Source: Posidonia oceanica (Eukaryota; Streptophyta; Magnoliopsida; Alismatales; Posidoniaceae). From it: DNA of 64,000 nucleotides. Below the pieces are notes generated by a model. It was given only the letters and a program-made list of their open reading frames with translations. It was not told the DNA's origin and made no database searches. A program made the translations under genes and the position numbers. The stretch covers positions 8,497,001 to 8,561,000 of the forward strand of contig JAZBRS010000013.1 in assembly GCA_037176725.1 (NCBI GenBank), written 5' to 3'. Positions 11,704 to 23,940 of the stretch are shown in pieces (position 1 is the stretch's first letter; each line of letters starts with the position of its first letter).

Positions 11704-12151
11704 ATAACAAATAAATATATTTTAATAATAAGGAATCAGAGAAACATGTAAACAATTTGTCTTATTTTTTTTTAATTCTTATACCTGAAACAGCTAAAGG
11801 AGAATGAAAATAGGAGCAACAATATAAAATAGCAAAAATGCCTAGTGTGGTGCATTTAGTGGATTACTATATGTTGAATATTGAAGCTTTCCTATGCAAA
11901 TGACTGGCATACTATTCAATTGATGTTTGATAATTTTTCATTTGCTAATGCTGCGTTCTTGTCTAAGGCTCACAAATTTGTTCATATGGTGTGTTAAGAA
12001 TTTTATAATTCACATATACAACAAACAATACCTACTTGATTAAGACGAGCAACTAATACGATCGTCTATTAGAAAAGATTTGGTGAGTTATTTCCTTTTT
12101 CCTCGGCCTCAAGTGAGAAGAAGATTTTAACAAGGTTTAAGCTCTACATGT
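11704..12151. other. CACTA interior, no feature recognised
   Basis: AT-rich sequence between the transposase fragment and a small open frame. Nothing could be assigned. Confidence 0.4.
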
Positions 12152-12400
12152 TTGCCAGCAGCAGAAGTCCAAGTAGTGCAAATAGAAGATCCAAAAGAAG
12201 TATGTTTGATAGGAAGCAAGGAACCTCTTGTTGAACCAACTGCGTATAATCAAAAGCTCTTTGGAATGCTAGAGTCCACTAGAGACATGGTTGAGGAAAA
12301 AGGACAGGCTAACAGGTGCATGCTATTAGATGACAGTACACTAGAAACAAGGAATAATGATCTAACTTCATGCCATGTTAACATGATTAGCATTGAATAA
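12152..12400 (+). CDS. Unidentified 82-residue open frame in the CACTA interior
   Basis: The frame opens MPAAEVQVVQIEDPKEV and contains YNQKLFGMLESTRDMVEEK. It is acidic and shows no membrane segment or family motif that I recognise. It lies opposite in strand to the transposase fragment and ends inside a 51-bp tandem duplication. It could be a piece of a captured host gene or an old element exon, or it may simply be open by chance. Confidence 0.2.
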   Translation: MPAAEVQVVQIEDPKEVCLIGSKEPLVEPTAYNQKLFGMLESTRDMVEEKGQANRCMLLDDSTLETRNNDLTSCHVNMISIE

Positions 12401-12451
12401 AAGGAATAATGATCCGACATCATGCCATGTTAGCATGATTAGCATTGAAGA
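12349..12451 (+). repeat. 51-bp tandem duplication
   Basis: A unit starting AAGGAATAATGATC and ending ATGATTAGCATTGAA occurs twice in direct tandem, with a few substitutions. The second copy supplies the sequence after the stop of the small frame at 12152. Confidence 0.75.
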
Positions 12452-13309
12452 AACTATTAGTTTAATTAATCTCATGCCCTGTTTTCAGCATCATCCTCAG
12501 TGGATATGAATATGAAGGAGATAGAATTTGGCATGTTTAATCTCCTTAGGTGCAAAGAAGTAACACATATAGGATGGCTACTTTTTATGAAATGTGGTTT
12601 CTATTTTATACGTCGTTCAATAAATATTTCCCGTTTACTTCTAGAGCTCTGCCTTGGTCAAGCCATTGAGTAGAACTTAGGAAGACTAGAGATGATTTAC
12701 TGCTCTTCTTTGCCTCATCATCGTCTCAAAAGATTTCATGGATGAGTTCATGAATGAAATATGAAGAGAGTCTGAAGATGCTGCCATGCTATATACGCGG
12801 TCTGCCAATATGTAGCATTCTTCAAGTAAAGCCTTCAATTGAAATAGTAACAATACAGTAGAAATATACACACTCATCATATGATCCAAGAATTTATCAA
12901 CTTCGAATGTACAAGGAATGGAAACAACAAGGTGAACCACTTGTACCAATGATCTCATGGATGACTGGCAATGTTTAGAAAATTCCGTTAACAAACATAT
13001 GATATTCTACAAAAACAAGCAGTTACGGTGAACTGTCCGAATTGGGATGTTAAGCTCAACCACATTAGTATGTTCTAGATTGGCATTTACGACAACTACA
13101 ACTGTCATCAAAGATTGAATTCTGAATTCCAAAGACTAGAAAATAAATAACCTATGTGCAAGAGCATGTCCATTAAGAGAGACAAAAGAAACTCTGCAGA
13201 AGCTCATGATTTATAAACGGCTGAAGACCCATTAGATCAAGTGCAGTGGAAAATGGAAAAAAAAGGTGAAAGAACAAAACAAACAAAAAAAGTGGAGAAT
13301 AGAGCAGAA
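12452..13309. other. CACTA interior, no firm feature
   Basis: Contains a minus-strand 102-codon frame (12994-12686) with LKALLEECYILADRVYSM, which matches no family I can name. The frame is bounded by AT-rich DNA without splice or promoter support. It may be a remnant of captured sequence. Otherwise nothing is visible. Confidence 0.3.
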
Positions 13310-13500
13310 GAATAACATCAAGAGGAGAACCAAAGAGAGAAGAGGAGGGCGGAGGGAGAACCTGAAGAGCACACTGACGCAGGGAGGAGGGTGGAGGGAG
13401 AACCAGAGGAGGAGGAGCAAGTCCGGGCCGGAGGAGGACGCAGGAGGGCGGAAGGAGCACCGGAGGAGGAGGCGGACGCAGGAAAGAATGGCAAAGGAGG
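13310..13500 (+). repeat. GA-rich minisatellite (left half), split by the copia insertion
   Basis: Irregular units of about 40-60 bp built on GGAGGGAGAACC, GGAGGAGGA and GACGCAGG. The array continues at 27036-27120 after the copia insertion. The last five bases here, GGAGG, are the TSD of that insertion. The high G+C and strong purine bias contrast with the AT-rich surroundings. Confidence 0.75.
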
Positions 13501-14589
13501 TGTTGGTAAAATTGCTTCATCTCTATTGTGATGATAACAAAACATATTTGCGAGCTAACCTTCTTAATAGGTCAAAGAAGAGTTCTTATGAACTTTAGAA
13601 AAAGAAGAAGGCGAAATTGGCAAAGAAAATATCTATATGGAAGTTCAAGGCAAATTCAAGACAAATCGATTGAAGATTGGAGACCAAGTTTCTATTGTAA
13701 CTTAAGTATCATGTAAATATAATATGTTGTATTCTAGGAATTTGTAATAATCTCCCAAATATTCTCATAGTGTTTTAGGAAAATAGACAAAGCTCCAAAA
13801 TCATTCATTGAAAACATTTAGTATAGGGCTTAAACAGGGTATTTCGACATACCGAAATCTGGACATTCAGGATTTTACAACCGAGAACCAATTCAACATA
13901 CCAAACTACTTTCGGTCTACCGAATTATTCATCTGTTATAAACATCTTTGGTAAATCGGTCGACCGAATTAATTTCTGTATGTCATTTTACTAGCCGTTA
14001 GGGTAAAAATATAGACGTTAGACACACACTTCCTACCCTTGATTCCTATATATAGGCACCCTATTTGACACAATAGGTGACATACATTGTAGAGCTTCAT
14101 TCACTATCATTTTTCAAGCATTCCATTTTCATCTTATGAGAGAAATTTCCAAGCAAGAGAACTTTATTCACATTCTTATTCCACATTGCTAAAAGAGTTT
14201 GGGAGAATGTAAAAAAGATTTGAGAGTTGTAATTTTCTTTTTCTAATGTAAGTTCTTCTCTGATTGTGAAAAAAGAAGGCCGCGGTTTTTGCGGAGCTTG
14301 GTGAGGATTCATTAAGGAGTGTAATGGCAGGATCTTGGCCTAAAATAAGATCGGATTAAGAAAATTCTCGATAAGTGGACTAAGTCAATGAGGCTGAACC
14401 ACTATAAATCACTGGTGCACTTCAATTTCTCTCATCCCCTTCTTTGCATCCTTATAGTTTAATAACCAAATCTCTCACTTTATTTCATTTATTTATATAT
14501 TGCTTGTGTTTATCCAATAGTTATTTTAAATTTTGTATTTTTCCTTAATTCTCTATTCACCTCCTCTAGAGAAGCTTAAAATCCTAACA
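13501..14589 (+). repeat. 5' LTR of the outer copia element
   Basis: 1089 bp, beginning TGTTGGTAAAATTGC and ending ATCCTAACA. It contains the palindrome cluster at about 13840-13985 and a TATA box CTATATATAGG at 14046-14056, placing U3 in the first 550 bases. The primer site follows two bases later. Confidence 0.92.
14046..14056 (+). promoter_or_regulatory. TATA box of the outer copia LTR
   Basis: CTATATATAGG at the position expected for the U3/R border. The same sequence is kept in the 3' LTR at 26480-26490. Confidence 0.75.
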
Positions 14590-14591
14590 AT

Positions 14592-14602
14592 TGGTATCAG
14601 AG
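14592..14602 (+). other. Primer binding site, initiator tRNA-Met type
   Basis: TGGTATCAGAG begins two bases after the 5' LTR and is the standard plant copia primer site complementary to the 3' end of initiator tRNA-Met. Confidence 0.9.
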
Positions 14603-14642
14603 TTTTGTTTATCTAGTTATAAGATTTAACAATCTTCTAGAT

Positions 14643-16025
14643 ATGGCTTCATTAAACTCTAGCTTTATTAAGGGACAAAGTATAAATAGACCACTATTTT
14701 TTGATATCAACAATTATAATTATTGGAAATGTAGAATGAAAATCTATCTTAAATCTATTAATCTTGATTTGTAAGATATTATTATAAATGGATATACTCC
14801 TAGTAAGAAGAATTATAAGGAGTGGAATAAAAATGAAATGAATTTAGCTACATTAGATGCTAAAGAGTTAAATATTCTATTTTGTGCTATTAGTCAAGAT
14901 CAATTTAATCATATTTCAAATTGTAGCACATCTCATGAAGCATGACATATTTTAGAAGTTACTCATGAAAGAACAAGTCAAGTCAAAGAGACAAAAATTA
15001 ATTTGCTTGTTCATAAGTATGAAATGTTTAAAATGCAAACCTATGAATCTACAGGTGATATGTTTACAAAATTCAATGAGATTACTAACAACTTAAAATC
15101 TCTTCGTAAAAGATTTTCTTCAAGTGATTTAGTTAGGAAAATTCTTAGATCTCTTACTCCGACTTGGGAGAAGAAGGTCACCGCCATTGAAGAAGCAAAT
15201 GATCTCTACACATACTCCTTAGAAAGCCTCATAGGAAATCTCACTTCCTATGAAATACAAATGAAAGAGAAGGAATTTGAAAATGTTCCAGAGAAGAAGA
15301 GTATGGCGTTTAAAGTCTCTTTCGAGTCGGATGATTCGGAGGTTGATCTTGCTTTCATCACTTACAAGTTCAAGGTTTTCTTAAAGGAAATAAGAGTTCA
15401 AAAAAAGGACAAAAGAAAAAGCAAGAAAAAGAAGATTCTCCAAGCAACTTGGGATGATAGTAACACTTTAACCGATGAAGAAAATTCATCTGATGGTGAA
15501 GTAGCTCACTCATGTTTTATGGCTACATCTAGTGAGATATCATCTTTAGATAATATTGAAAATTTTTCTGTGGATGATTTACTTGATGCTTTTAATGAGC
15601 TTTATTTGAAATATAGATCTTTGAATGGTAAATGCAAAAGTATAAACAAAAGTTTTATTGATATATCTCTTGAAAAAGAATTAATTTCAAATGAAAATGA
15701 TGATTTGAGAAGTAGGAACAAAGCAATTGAAATAGAAAATAATGTTTTGAAAAATGAATTAAACATTATGAAAGGCAAAATTGATATTTTAGAAAATGAC
15801 ATTATATCATTGAAAGTCAAAAGTGAAAGTTTGCTTAATGATGTTAATATGTTTACACTTAAGAAGAAATCTTTTGATGAAAGGAAACATAGAAGTGTAA
15901 ATATGCATAGAAAGATTATTCTATATGAAAATGGTTTTGTTAGAGCTAAAAATGATAAAAAATATAAAATTGTCATTAAGAAAGTAAAAAATGGAAGATG
16001 GAATCCAAAAATAAAAAATAAGTGA
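14643..16025 (+). pseudogene. Copia gag (UBN2 type), two in-frame stops
   Basis: The single frame of 461 codons starts at ATGGCTTCATTAAAC, about 50 bp after the LTR. Gag forms the virus-like particle of the retrotransposon. Visible parts: an N-terminal block with NYNYWKCRM; the UBN2-type core with CAISQDQFNHISNCSTSHEA, HKYEMFKMQ and FNEITNNLKSL; the SLTPTWEKKVTAIEEA segment; then acidic and lysine-rich linkers and a long coiled-coil region from about residue 300. A TAA near codon 43 and a TGA near codon 101 break it. No CCHC zinc knuckle was found before the frame ends. The close relative at 17660-18985 shares the layout. Confidence 0.85.
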
Positions 16026-16481
16026 ATTCCTATGACTAACTCATTTGAGCCTAAGATAAAATGGGTACCAAAATCTCTACTTGTTCCAAGTACTTAATAA
16101 AATCAAGGAGGAGAAGGAACATGGAACTATGAGACATTGACAAATATTGGTAATCCTATTGAAAAAGTATGCTTCAATTGCTTTATGTTAAAACATGATT
16201 CTATATATTTTTTCATTAAAAATTTATTGCTTAATGAAATTTTTGGATAGAGTATATCTCACATTCAATTATCATGATTTTATATAATTTTTTAAAATTT
16301 TATCTCAATTTGTCTTGAATTTTCATGTGCTTAAGTTCTTACCCAGATTTCGGTCTATCGAATCATCTAGCAGTTTGAATCTTTTGATTCAAAACTAATT
16401 ATTGATTTATTGCAAAAAAATTTGATCTAATATTTGAAATGTTAACCATGGCTTGTGATCATACTTATTATTGGTATCTTA
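16026..16481 (+). other. Outer copia spacer between gag and the inner insertion
   Basis: Non-coding, AT-rich. Starts with a short KWVPKSL-like remnant after the gag stop and holds one TTTCGGTCTATCGAA palindrome near 16341. The 5-bp target TCTTA (16477-16481) is where the inner element entered. Confidence 0.7.
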
Positions 16482-17602
16482 TGTTGGCAAAATTGCCTCA
16501 TCTCGGTTTTGATGATAACAAAATATTTTGTGTTCTAACCATTCTTATTAGGTTAAGAGAGCATTCTTATAGACCTTGAAAAAGAAGAAGGCGAAATGAC
16601 TCATAGAGTTTCAATGAAGACTTGAAGACTTGTGTTCAACTCTAAATATGTAACTTTTGTAATATGTTTGAGTTGTAATATGTCTTTTATAAAATCCTCA
16701 AGAATCATGAAAGAGTGACCTAGTTAACCCTAGAGTACCTTAGGTTAGAAGCATTTAGGTCCATGAGCAAGTGGTTCGAGAAAATTTGCAAAAAGCTTCA
16801 AAATCATGGAAATAGTGAAATGCAGAATTATAATGCAAAACGGTATACCGAAATTTTATGGTCTACCGAATCAGAGATTTTCGGCATACCGAATTTTTAC
16901 GATCTACCGATTTGGTCGTATTTGCTATAAACAATCTGAGCTAAAACGGCATACCGAAAAATTTCGGTCTACCGTTTGACTAGCCGTTTGTGAACGTTGA
17001 AAGAGCCGTTAGAGACAAACTTTTACCCATGTTTTCTTATAAATAGGACCCCCATTCATCACATAGACACAATACATCATATAGAGCTTCAAGCCACATC
17101 ATTTTCCAAGTATTTCACTCCTATTTTGTGAGAAAGATTCCCAAAGCAAGAGAGATACATTCCCATCCTTTCCAACTTACTAAAAGAGTTTTGGGAGATA
17201 TGGAAAAGAATCAACAGAGTTGTAATCTTCAGTTTTCTTGTGTGAGTTCTTCTCCAGGAGCGACAAGGGTTACCGCGGTTTTTGGGGGAGCTTGGCGTGG
17301 TCTCGTCAAGGTGTACGGTAAGATCTTGGCCCGAAAGAAGATCAAAGTTAAGGTAACTGTCGAGGGGATTTCTCGGGGAGTGGACTAAGCCAGGGTGGTT
17401 GAACCACTATAAAATTACTTGTGTATATTTTCATTGCCTCTCATCCCCTTCTATGCATGTTTTAATTTAAATATTCAAATTCATATCTCCATATTTCATT
17501 TACTTGCTAATTTGCTTAAAATAATTAAAGAGTATTTTAAAATCCACACTTATCCTTTAAATCACTATTCACTCCCCTCTAGTGAAGTCTAGAATCCTAA
17601 CA
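16482..17602 (+). repeat. 5' LTR of the inner copia element
   Basis: Begins TGTTGGCAAAATTGCC, ends GAATCCTAACA. Palindromes TTCGG/CCGAA cluster at 16837-16980, directly upstream of the TATA box CTTATAAATAGG (17036-17047). A 86-codon frame downstream of the TATA box is present in both LTRs but looks incidental. Confidence 0.93.
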
Positions 17603-17604
17603 AT

Positions 17605-17615
17605 TGGTATCAGAG
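17605..17615 (+). other. Primer binding site of the inner copia element
   Basis: TGGTATCAGAG two bases beyond the LTR end, initiator tRNA-Met type, as in the outer element. Confidence 0.9.
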
Positions 17616-17659
17616 CTTGGTTTTTCTAGAATATAAGATTTAAACATCTTCTAGTTTAA

Positions 17660-18985
17660 ATAGCTTCATTTAACAATAACATTGTAGAGGGACAAAGCAT
17701 ATATAGACTTCATTTCTTTGATGGTACAAATTATAATTATTGGAAGTGTAGAATGCAAATTTACCTCAAATCTATTGGTTTTAATTTATGGAACATTGTT
17801 ATAAATGGTTATACTCGTAGTAAGAAGGATTATAAGAAATAGAATGAAAATGAAATAAACTTAACTACTTTAAATGCTAAGGGATTGAACACTTTATTTT
17901 GTACTATTAGTAAAGATGAATTCAATCAAATTTCTAATTGTAGTACTTCTCATGATGCATGGCATATTTTAGAAGTAACTCATGAGGGAACAAACCAAGT
18001 AAAAGAAACAAAAATTAATATGCTTATATATAAGTATGAAATGTTTAAAATACAACCTAATGAATCCATTGGAAACATGTTTACTCGATTTTCTGATATT
18101 ACAAATAATTTGCAATCACTTGGTAAAAGTTTTTCTCAAAGTGATTTAATTAGAAAAATTCTTCGATCTTTAACTCTAGAATAAGAGAAAAAGACTACTG
18201 CCATTGAATAGGCAAAAGACCTCTCAAATTATTCACTAGAAGAACTCATAGGAAATCTCACCTCCTATGAAGTGCAAATGATTGAAAAGGAAATAGAAAA
18301 AGTTCCAGAAAAGAATAGTATTGCATTTAATGTCTCAAACGAGTCGGATGATTCGAGTGAGGATGAATATGCTTTTATTACTAACAAGTTCAAATCATTT
18401 TTAAAGAAAGAAAGAATTCAAAAGAATAACAAGAGAAAAACCAAGAAGAAGAAAGCTCTCCAAACTACATGGGACGATAGCGATTCCTCCGATGAAGATG
18501 GTGAGGTTGCTCACTCATGTTTTATGGCTATGTCTAGTGAGGTAACATCTTTGGACAATTTTGAAGATTTCTCAATTGATGAATTACTTGATGCCTTCAA
18601 TGAGCTACATTTGAAACATAAGTCTTTGATTGGCAAAAACAAAAGTATAAACAAGAGTTTTGTGGATATATCTCATGAAAAGGAGCTAATTTCAAATGAA
18701 AATGAAAAATTGAGATATAAGAATAAATCATTTGAAATAGAAAATGATATTTTGAAAAATGAGTTGAATATCATGAAAGGTAGATTTGATTTGTTGGAAA
18801 GCAACATTGCATCTGTAAAAATCAAAAGTGAGGATTTACTAATTGATGTTAGAAAGAAAACTCTTGATGGAAGGAAGTATAGAAATGTACCTAAAAATTC
18901 TATTCCATATGAAAATGGTTTTATTAGACTGAAAAATAATGAAAGTTATGAATTTGTCATGAAAAAGGAAAACAAAGATAAATAG
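17660..18985 (+). pseudogene. Copia gag (UBN2 type) of the inner element, disrupted
   Basis: One frame of 442 codons, homologous along its length to the outer gag. The expected start codon is ATA instead of ATG (the outer copy has ATGGCTTCATT at this place). In-frame stops lie near codon 60, codon 175 and codon 184. Visible blocks: NYNYWKCRM, CTISKDEFNQISNCSTSHDA, YKYEMFKIQ, FSDITNNLQSL, then acidic SDESSED-like and lysine-rich linkers and a long coiled coil (about residues 290-400). The element is young by LTR similarity, yet gag is already broken, so it may have moved using another copy's Gag. Confidence 0.85.
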
Positions 18986-21013
18986 CTCCCTAAAATGAGA
19001 AATAATAAGACTAATTCATTTGAACCCAAAATTAAGTGAGTATCAAAATCTCTTCTTGATACTTAATTTCTCCAAGAAGGAAAAGGAACATGGGACTATC
19101 AATCATTGACAAATATTTGGAAATCCCATTAAAAATGATGTTTTTAACTTATTGATTAATGAAATTATTTGGATGGAATTTCACTTAATTTATCATGAAT
19201 TTACATTACAAACAATTGGTGTTATTCTCTATAAAAATATATCTCTGTTTTAAAGATTTTCGAACTGGTTCGGAATACCATTTTTGGACCGGAATACTGA
19301 AATCTCCTGATTCGGAAGTTCTTTTTTGTCCGGTGTACTGATTATGCAGAAAAACGAAAAACCTACAGATTTTTCGGTGAACCGATATTTACTGGTTTTT
19401 CGAAATTCCCTAATTCGGAAATTCATTTTTGACCGGTTTTCCGAAAATTCCTGATTCGGTCTGCCGTTTTTATCCGGTTTGCCGAAATGACTAAAAGTTT
19501 GAATTTTTGAATTTTTTGACTAAATTTCTTATTTGAAATAATATTCATGGCTTATGATCTTTCTATTTATTGATATTTTATGCCTTTGATAAAAATTTTG
19601 AATCATTATATACAGAATTTAATTCTATGTAATTGTGTTTAAATTAACATATCTCATCTTACGAAGGGTTATAGTGTTATATCTTATTATCATGATTGAC
19701 TTAATGTAATTCTCTGTCATGATGATGTTAATATCTTGTTATATCATTTTGCTCATGTTGAAATGAAAATAAGAGTTTTTACAAGAGTTTTTAATTCTTA
19801 ATGTTATCACTACTTGATATTGAAGTATTTTACATGTACTTGTTGATAAAGGGAGCATAATGAATATCTTTTACATCATAATATTTTGATCTTAATGCCT
19901 ATTAATTGATATAGATTCAACATTAGGTATCATATTAATTAATTTTGGCATTTGATTTGATGATAAGTTTTAATTGAATATTTTCCAACAATTGGTATCA
20001 ACATTGAGTATCTTTTAACAATTGATTGGTATCTCTTATAAAAATTAATGAATATCAAGCTTATTGAATATCTGAATTTTCTCTTTACCCATGATTGGTG
20101 TAAGGGGGAGCTTACTATGATTCATTGACTATCTTACAATTGCTGATTTTGATGATTCTCACTAAATATCTTTTGATCTTGATGCCTATTGATCTAACAT
20201 ATTGGTATAGATCTAACATTTCGTATCAATTGACTTTACCATATGAAATTGAAATTCATGCATATCATTTATCATATGAAGTTGAAATTGATTGAATATT
20301 ATTTACTCATTATATTGTTGATTAAATAAAAATGGTTTCTGATCTTATTAATTATTATTGAACAAAAGAATTGTTTTAGATGCTTATTGCTTATCAGTTA
20401 CCTTTTGAAGATGATTTTGATGATTTCTTATTGAAAATCTTACAAAAGTTGATTTTTTTTTTCACTTGGTATTTTTTCTCACAAATTGACATTTTGTTAT
20501 AAATTTATATTTTTAACAATTGGTATCTTTTAACAAATGGTAAATTTTGGCAAATAAATATTTATGCTTGAAGGAAAGGGGAGATTACTGAATATCTATG
20601 AATATTTGTACGATTTGAATGCTTATTTATTTTACTTTACATTTGAGGATGAAGTTGATTCCTATTGAATATTTTAACACTGATTTTGATGCCTTATTAA
20701 ATATCCTTATATTAATAAAAATGGGAGAAGCTTGTATTGATACTTAGTTGAATATCCGTTTTGATAATTCTCTTGCTTATGTTGCTTATATTTCTTTGGA
20801 TTTATTCCATCTATTCTTTTTGCTTATGACAAAAAGGGGGAGAAGAATAGGATAGGTTTTCCAAAGTTATGTTTTTGAACTTATCATGTTATTATAAGAT
20901 AAGAGGGGATGCATTAAGATTTTATTGACATATATTCATACATATTTTAAGGGGGAGCCAGTTCTATAACTTTGTATATTTATGGTTTTTGTCATCATCA
21001 AAAATAGGGAGAT
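18986..21013 (+). other. Non-coding spacer of the inner copia element with repeated polypurine tracts
   Basis: This occupies the place where pol would be. It holds a second palindrome cluster (19255-19490), many short GATTTTGATG/TATTGAATAT repeats, and several purine tracts: AAGGGGGAGC at about 20103, AAAAAGGGGGAGAAG at 20831, AAGGGGGAGC at about 20950 and AAAAATAGGGAGAT just before the LTR. Multiple polypurine tracts upstream of the 3' LTR are a known hallmark of Sireviruses. Confidence 0.75.
20831..20847 (+). other. Upstream polypurine tract, inner element
   Basis: AAAAAGGGGGAGAAGAA, identical to the tract at 22913-22929 in the outer element, so both elements keep this conserved motif about 180-280 bp before the 3' LTR. 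Confidence 0.75.
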
Positions 21014-22133
21014 TGTTGGCAAAATTGCCTCATCTCGGTTTTGATGATAACAAAATATTTTGTGTTCTAACCATTCTTATTAGGTTAAGAAAGCATTCTT
21101 ATAGACCTTGAAAAAGAAGAAGGCGAAATGACTCATGGAGCTTCAATGAAAACTTGAAGACTTGTGTTCAACTCTAAATATGTAACTTTTGTAATATGTT
21201 TGAGTTGTAATATGTCTTTTATAAAATCCCCAAGAATCATGAAAGAGTGACCTAGTTAACCCTAGAGTACCCTAGGTTAGAAGCATTTAGGTCCATGAGC
21301 AAGTGGTTCAAGAAAATTTGCAAAAAGCTTCAAAATCATGGAAATGGTGAAATACAGAATTTTCATGCAAAACGGTATACCGAAATTTTATGATCTACCG
21401 AATCAGAGATTTTCGGCATACCGAATTTTTACAGTCTACCGATTTGGTCGTATTTGCTATAAACAATCTGAGCTAAAATGGCATACCGAAAAATTTCGGT
21501 CTACCGTTTGACTAGCCGTTTGTGAACGTTAAAAGAGCCGTTAGAGACAAACTTTTACCCATGTTTTCTTATAAATATGACCCCCATTCATCACATAGAC
21601 ACAACACATCATATAGAGCTTCAAGCCACATCATTTTCCAAGTATTTCACTCCTATTTTGTGAGAAAGATTCTCAAAGCAAGAGAGATACATTCCCATCC
21701 TTTCCACCTTACTAAAAGAGTTTTGGGAGATATGGAAAAGAATCAACAGAGTTGTAATCTTCAGTTTTCTTGTGTGAGTTCTTCTCCAGGAGCAACAAGG
21801 GTTACCGTGATTTTTGCGGGAGCTTGGCGTGGTCTCGTCAAGGTGTACGGTAAGATCTTGGCCCGAAAGAAGATCAAAGTTAAGGTAACTCTCGAGGGGA
21901 TTTCTCGGGGAGTGGACTAGGCCGGGGTGACTGAACCACTATAAAATTACTTGTGTATATTTTCATTGCCTCTCATCCCCTTCTATACATGTTTTAGTTT
22001 AAACATTCAAATCCATATCTCCATATTTCATTTACTTGCTAATTTGCTTAAAATAGTTAAAGAGTATTTTAAAATCCACACTTATCCTTTAAATCACTAT
22101 TCACCCCCTCTAGTGAAGCCTAGAATCCTAACA
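21014..22133 (+). repeat. 3' LTR of the inner copia element
   Basis: Begins TGTTGGCAAAATTGCC right after AGGGAGAT and ends GAATCCTAACA. Nearly identical to 16482-17602, including the palindrome cluster (about 21369-21510) and TATA box at 21569. Confidence 0.93.
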
Positions 22134-22138
22134 TCTTA

Positions 22139-23193
22139 CGCCTTTGATCAAATTTTTGAATCATTATATGCATGATTGAACCAAACGAAGAAATCTTATC
22201 AAATTCACATGTGATTGTGCTTGATTGACATAGTTTATCTTATTACAGGCTATAGTGCTTTATTTTTTATCATGTTTGGATTAATGTGATTCTCTATCAT
22301 GATGATGTTAATATTTGGTTATATCTTTTTGCTCATGTCAAAAAGGAAATGAGAGTTTTTCAAGACTATGTATTCTTACTCATGATGTTACTAAAATTAC
22401 TACTTGAAGATTGAGTTTGTGTCTATACTTTCAATAATACATCTTTTGCTATGATGTATATGGATTTCCATTGAACTATTCTTTTCACACATGCTTGTTG
22501 ATAGGGGAAGTATATTGAATATATTTTCCATCATATGATTATGATTGAATATCCTTCATATAACAGTTGATCTTGATGCCTATTGATCTAACAATTGGTA
22601 TCTTATAAAAATTGATTTTGTTTCTTATTGAATATCCTTTACCCTATAAAAGTTGATTTTGATGTCTATTGAATATCATTTATCATGTGAAGTTGATTTT
22701 AATTGAATATCTTATAAAAACTGAAGTTGATTTTATAAAAATTGATTTTGATGTCTATTGAATATCATTTACCTTATGTAGTTGATTTTTTTTAATATCT
22801 TATAAAAGTTGATTTAGATGCTTATTGAATATCATTTACCTTTTGATAATACTCTTGCTTATATTGGTTATATTTCTTTGGATTTATGCCTTCTATTCTT
22901 TTTACTTATGACAAAAAGGGGGAGAAGAATAGGTATATGGATAGGTTTTCCAAAGCTATGTTTTGAGCTTATCATGCATGTTAATGTAAGATAAGAGAAT
23001 GGATGAGTCATTAGTTAAGCAAATTTTGTATTTTTAACTTAGATTATATATTTTTTCTATTTTACATTAGACTCATATAGTTAGGGGAGCATTGAGGTTT
23101 TATTGATATATCTTCATGCATATTCTAAGGGGGGAGTCATTTCTATAGCATTGAAATATTTGTGGTTTTTATCATTATAAAAAATAGGGAGAT
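22139..23193 (+). other. Outer copia spacer resumed, with polypurine tracts
   Basis: Continues the outer element after the inner insertion and resembles 19550-21013. Carries AAAAAGGGGGAGAAGAA at 22913, AAGGGGGGAG at about 23127 and AAAATAGGGAGAT next to the 3' LTR. No coding capacity. Confidence 0.8.
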
Positions 23194-23733
23194 TGTTGGT
23201 AAAATTGCTTCATCTCTATTTTAATGATAATAAAACATATTTGTAAGCTAACCATCTTAATATGTCAAGGAAGAGTTCTCATGGACTTTGGAAAAAGAAG
23301 AAGGCGAAATTGGCAAAGAATATATCTATGTGGAAGTTCAAGGCAAATTCAAGACAAATCGATTGAAGATTGGAGACCAAGTTTCTATTGTAATTTAAGT
23401 GTCATGTAATTGTAATATATTGTATTTTAGGAACTTGTAATAAGCTCCCAAATACCCCCATAGTGCCTTAGGAAAATAGTCAAAACCCCAAAACCAAACA
23501 TTCATTGAAAATATTTAGTATAGAGCTTAAACAAGGCATTTCGGCATAATATGGGCATTCAGGATTTTACAACCGAGAACCAATTCGGCATACCGAACCA
23601 CTTTCGGTCTACCGAATTGCTCGTCTGTTGTAAACATCCTTGGTAAATCGGTTGACCGAATTAATTTCGGTATGTCGTTTTACTAGTTGTTAGGGTAAAA
23701 ATATAGACGTCAGACACACACTTCTTACCCTTG
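23194..23733 (+). repeat. 3' LTR of the outer copia element, first part
   Basis: Starts TGTTGGTAAAATTGC. Aligns with the first half of 13501-14589 with about 8% difference. Interrupted at 23733 by the gypsy solo LTR with TSD CCTTG. Confidence 0.9.
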
Positions 23734-23816
23734 TGTAACATCCGGGAATTCATTTCTCTTGTAATTGTACAAATTTAATGAATTCCTGTATTTGTGGATG
23801 GGTATTATTAGCCTCA

Positions 23817-23940
23817 TAGGCCCCACTTGTGATTGTTTGTGGGCCCCACCTATGGTTTGCTGTGGACCCCACTTGTATTTGTGTGGGTCCCACTTGTGGT
23901 TGCTGTGGGCCCCACTTGTGTTGTCATGGGCCCCACTTGT
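23817..23940 (+). repeat. Array of GTGGGNCCCAC palindromes in the gypsy LTR
   Basis: Six copies of a 20-24 bp unit carrying GGGCCCCAC, GTGGGCCCCAC, TGGACCCCAC, GTGGGTCCCAC, GTGGGCCCCAC and ATGGGCCCCAC, each followed by TTGTG. Four copies occur at 50687-50770 in the other LTR. GTGGGNCCCAC contains the consensus sites described for plant TCP transcription factors (GGNCCCAC, GTGGNCCC). Binding is inferred. Confidence 0.7.

Larger units (their letters stand above)
16482..22133 (+). mobile_element. Inner gag-only Ty1/copia (Sirevirus-like) element
   Basis: A complete 5652-bp element: LTRs of 1121 and 1120 bp, perfect TSD TCTTA (16477-16481 and 22134-22138), primer site, gag, a 2 kb spacer and polypurine tracts. 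Both LTRs are nearly identical (roughly 3% different by eye), so it inserted later than its host element. It lacks all pol domains. It belongs to the same family as the outer element (shared primer site, gag layout, LTR ends and palindrome motif), a self-nesting pair. Confidence 0.93.

Noticed and set aside
13173..13598. Several 60-115 codon frames on both strands near the copia insertion
   Set aside because: Low-complexity frames from the GA-rich minisatellite. Some run across the LTR boundary at 13501.
17128..17388. Conserved 86-codon frame in the copia LTR, extended to 132 codons in the 3' LTR (21522-21920)
   Set aside because: It lies in the R/U5 part of the LTR and is shared simply because the two LTRs are copies. 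No domain and no start-site support.
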